Below are positions 6,245 to 8,850 of a stretch of DNA of 8,850 bases, piece by piece. The stretch lies in assembly GCA_019419625.1 (NCBI GenBank), contig DXZO01000059.1, forward strand, positions 1 through 8,850. The letters are read 5' to 3'. The notes beneath the pieces are model-generated. The model did not search any database, had not been told where the DNA came from, and was given only the letters and a program-made list of their open reading frames with translations. Origin of the DNA: Collinsella sp. GTDB taxonomy: Bacteria; Actinomycetota; Coriobacteriia; Coriobacteriales; Coriobacteriaceae. The stretch's first letter is position 1, and the number at the start of each line of letters is the position of its first letter. The translations under genes and the position numbers were made by a program.

Positions 6245-6676
6245 ATGTCCAAGTACATCTCCGAGCTCATGTCGCCGCAGCTTATGGGCGTCGTCTATGC
6301 CTTCGTTGGCTTTATCATCGCCCTGTATGTGCTGTCGGTCGTCTATGTGTTTATCGACGCTCGCCGCCGCGGCGCCAGCGCCTACGTGGCATGGGGCATC
6401 ATCGCCCTCATCCCGTTTGTGGGCCTCATTGCCTACCTGGTCCTGCGTCCGCACTCCTACGCCTCCGACCGCGAGGAGCAGGAGCTGGACATGGCTCTGC
6501 GCGAGCGCCAGCTTGCCCAGTACGGCACCTGCCCGCAGTGCGGCGCGCCCATCGAGAAGGACTTCGTCGTCTGCCCGGTGTGCGATACCCAGGTTCGCAA
6601 CGTATGCCCCAGCTGCCATCGCCCGCTCGATGCACACTGGAAGGTCTGCCCCTACTGCCGAACTCGCATCCAGTAA
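6245..6676 (+). CDS. Small membrane protein with double zinc ribbon (four CxxC pairs)
   Basis: A 143-residue protein. Two hydrophobic helices (about residues 13-36 and 46-67) are joined by a short basic loop, FIDARRRG. The second helix region, WGIIALIPFVGLIAYLVLRP, resembles the N-terminal membrane segment of phospholipase-D-like/cardiolipin-synthase-type proteins, but no catalytic HKD motif follows. A charged linker (about 70-92) leads to a soluble tail with four cysteine pairs, C96/C99, C110/C113, C121/C124 and C135/C138, typical of a double zinc ribbon (DZR). The charged loop and tail suggest a membrane-anchored cytoplasmic zinc domain, but partners and function are unknown. The ATG at 6245 was chosen because GAAAGG lies 8 nt upstream; an in-frame start at 6200 would read through the leader. 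It precedes thrS by 206 bp with a hairpin between, so it is probably a separate unit. Confidence 0.82.
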   Translation: MSKYISELMSPQLMGVVYAFVGFIIALYVLSVVYVFIDARRRGASAYVAWGIIALIPFVGLIAYLVLRPHSYASDREEQELDMALRERQLAQYGTCPQCGAPIEKDFVVCPVCDTQVRNVCPSCHRPLDAHWKVCPYCRTRIQ

Positions 6677-6753
6677 CGCATCCATCGCCGGGCCGGCCGC
6701 AAGCCGCGCGCGCCCCACACCCCGCCCCACACGATGAAGCATGCGTAGAAAAT

Positions 6754-6784
6754 CGCCCGCCGTGCCATTAAGGTGCGGCGGGCG
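6754..6784. terminator. GC-rich hairpin between the zinc-ribbon gene and thrS
   Basis: CGCCCGCCGTGCC (6754-6766) pairs with GGTGCGGCGGGCG (6772-6784) as 11 Watson-Crick and 2 G-U pairs around a 5-nt loop. On the + strand only CTTGTA follows, so the U-run is poor. On the minus strand the stem is followed by ATTTTC. It is placed to insulate thrS from the upstream gene. The thrS -35 element starts just after it. Confidence 0.5.
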
Positions 6785-6785
6785 C

Positions 6786-6813
6786 TTGTATACCAAGGCA
6801 ACCTGCCTATAAT
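6786..6813 (+). promoter_or_regulatory. Probable sigma70-type promoter of thrS
   Basis: A perfect -10 TATAAT is at 6808-6813. The best -35 is TTGTAT at 6786-6791, with a 16-bp spacer. The expected transcription start, near 6820, gives a leader of about 60 nt before the thrS ATG. Confidence 0.6.
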
Positions 6814-6856
6814 GATGCAAGTTAAAACGCCGAGCGCATCGCACGCACTTGCATCA
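6813..6856. promoter_or_regulatory. 10-bp dyad spanning the thrS transcription start
   Basis: TGATGCAAGT (6813-6822) and ACTTGCATCA (6847-6856) are exact inverted copies separated by 24 bp. The first half overlaps the last base of the -10 box and the predicted start site, so a transcript beginning near 6820 would lack most of the left arm. This favours a DNA operator over an RNA hairpin unless transcription begins further upstream. No T-box leader consensus was recognised. Confidence 0.4.
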
Positions 6857-6882
6857 GGCATCCGAGAGGAGAAAACATACCC

Positions 6883-8646
<1,764 letters not shown>

Positions 8647-8672
8647 GGCAAACTTCACAACAATTAACAAAG

Positions 8673-8703
8673 GCGACCGTCCACACAGGGCGGTCGCTTT
8701 TTT
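8673..8703 (+). terminator. Intrinsic terminator of thrS (first)
   Basis: GCGACCGTCC (8673-8682) and GGGCGGTCGC (8688-8697) form a 10-bp stem with one G-U pair and a 5-nt loop. Six T's follow at 8698-8703. The stem begins 27 bp after the thrS stop codon. Confidence 0.9.
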
Positions 8704-8717
8704 CATGCCAAAATAAG

Positions 8718-8744
8718 AAAGCCGCTGGTTGAGCGGCTTTTTTT
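8718..8744 (+). terminator. Second, tandem intrinsic terminator
   Basis: AAAGCCGCT (8718-8726) and AGCGGCTTT (8732-8740) form a 9-bp stem with a 5-nt loop. The T-run extends to 8744. The mirrored A-rich left flank would also allow termination of leftward transcription, so it may be bidirectional. Confidence 0.85.
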
Positions 8745-8745
8745 G

Positions 8746-8774
8746 TTGCACAAAAAGGTACAGGTTTTTATAGA
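8746..8774 (+). promoter_or_regulatory. Tentative promoter downstream of thrS
   Basis: TTGCAC (8746-8751) and TATAGA (8769-8774) are separated by exactly 17 bp. Each half matches consensus only partly (3/6 and 4/6). It would serve a rightward gene beyond the window. A 7-bp dyad, AGGTACA (8756-8762) with TGTACCT (8787-8793), overlaps it. No coding region is visible from 8745 to 8850. Confidence 0.25.
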
Positions 8775-8850
8775 GGGGTATGGAGATGTACCTACTGGTT
8801 GATTTCCGATCTCAACCGAACACATTGAGCTGACGGCACGCTCCCGCAGT

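Noticed and set aside
6823..6882. T-box riboswitch in the thrS leader
   Set aside because: The leader predicted from the -10 box is only about 60 nt. No T-box consensus and no specifier or terminator/antiterminator pair was recognised.

Overview
The window looks like chromosome of a high-GC, anaerobic Actinomycetota of the Coriobacteriia, most likely Collinsella or a close relative. This placement is an inference from the GC-rich coding bias, the style of the proteins and the intergenic hairpins; there is no marker gene to prove it. All six genes look intact apart from the first, which is cut by the window edge.

Layout. A 5'-truncated folC (folate polyglutamylation) runs rightward to 1096. 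It converges on a leftward M24 metallopeptidase (1336-2424). The 239-bp gap between them holds a large, nearly symmetric palindrome (1132-1287) and a perfect 13-bp hairpin (1302-1332). Behind the peptidase, also leftward, is a tightly packed three-gene redox operon, transcribed from 5759 to 2554: a GlpA-like FAD dehydrogenase with a C-terminal [2Fe-2S] domain, a FAD/NAD-dependent oxidoreductase, and a small CxxC protein (DUF1667). The spacers are 1 and 4 nt. This trio is a known but little-characterised alternative to the GlpABC anaerobic glycerol-3-phosphate dehydrogenase; no glycerol kinase or facilitator gene is in view.

The divergent gap 5760-6244 is gene-free and is the most unusual part of the window. 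It carries six copies of a 15-bp motif (TCTCGATCTGTAACA) in strictly alternating orientation, spaced exactly 40 bp start to start (5930, 5970, 6010, 6050, 6090, 6130). This gives three hairpin units with an 80-bp period. The motifs are almost invariant while the 25-bp intervals have diverged without a single indel, which suggests that both the motif and its spacing are constrained. A degenerate further dyad lies just upstream.

Rightward of that are a small two-helix membrane protein with four CxxC pairs (double zinc ribbon, 6245-6676) and thrS (6883-8646), a threonyl-tRNA synthetase that lacks the N-terminal TGS domain. thrS has a plausible promoter with an overlapping 10-bp dyad and two tandem intrinsic terminators. 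The last 100 bp contain no gene.
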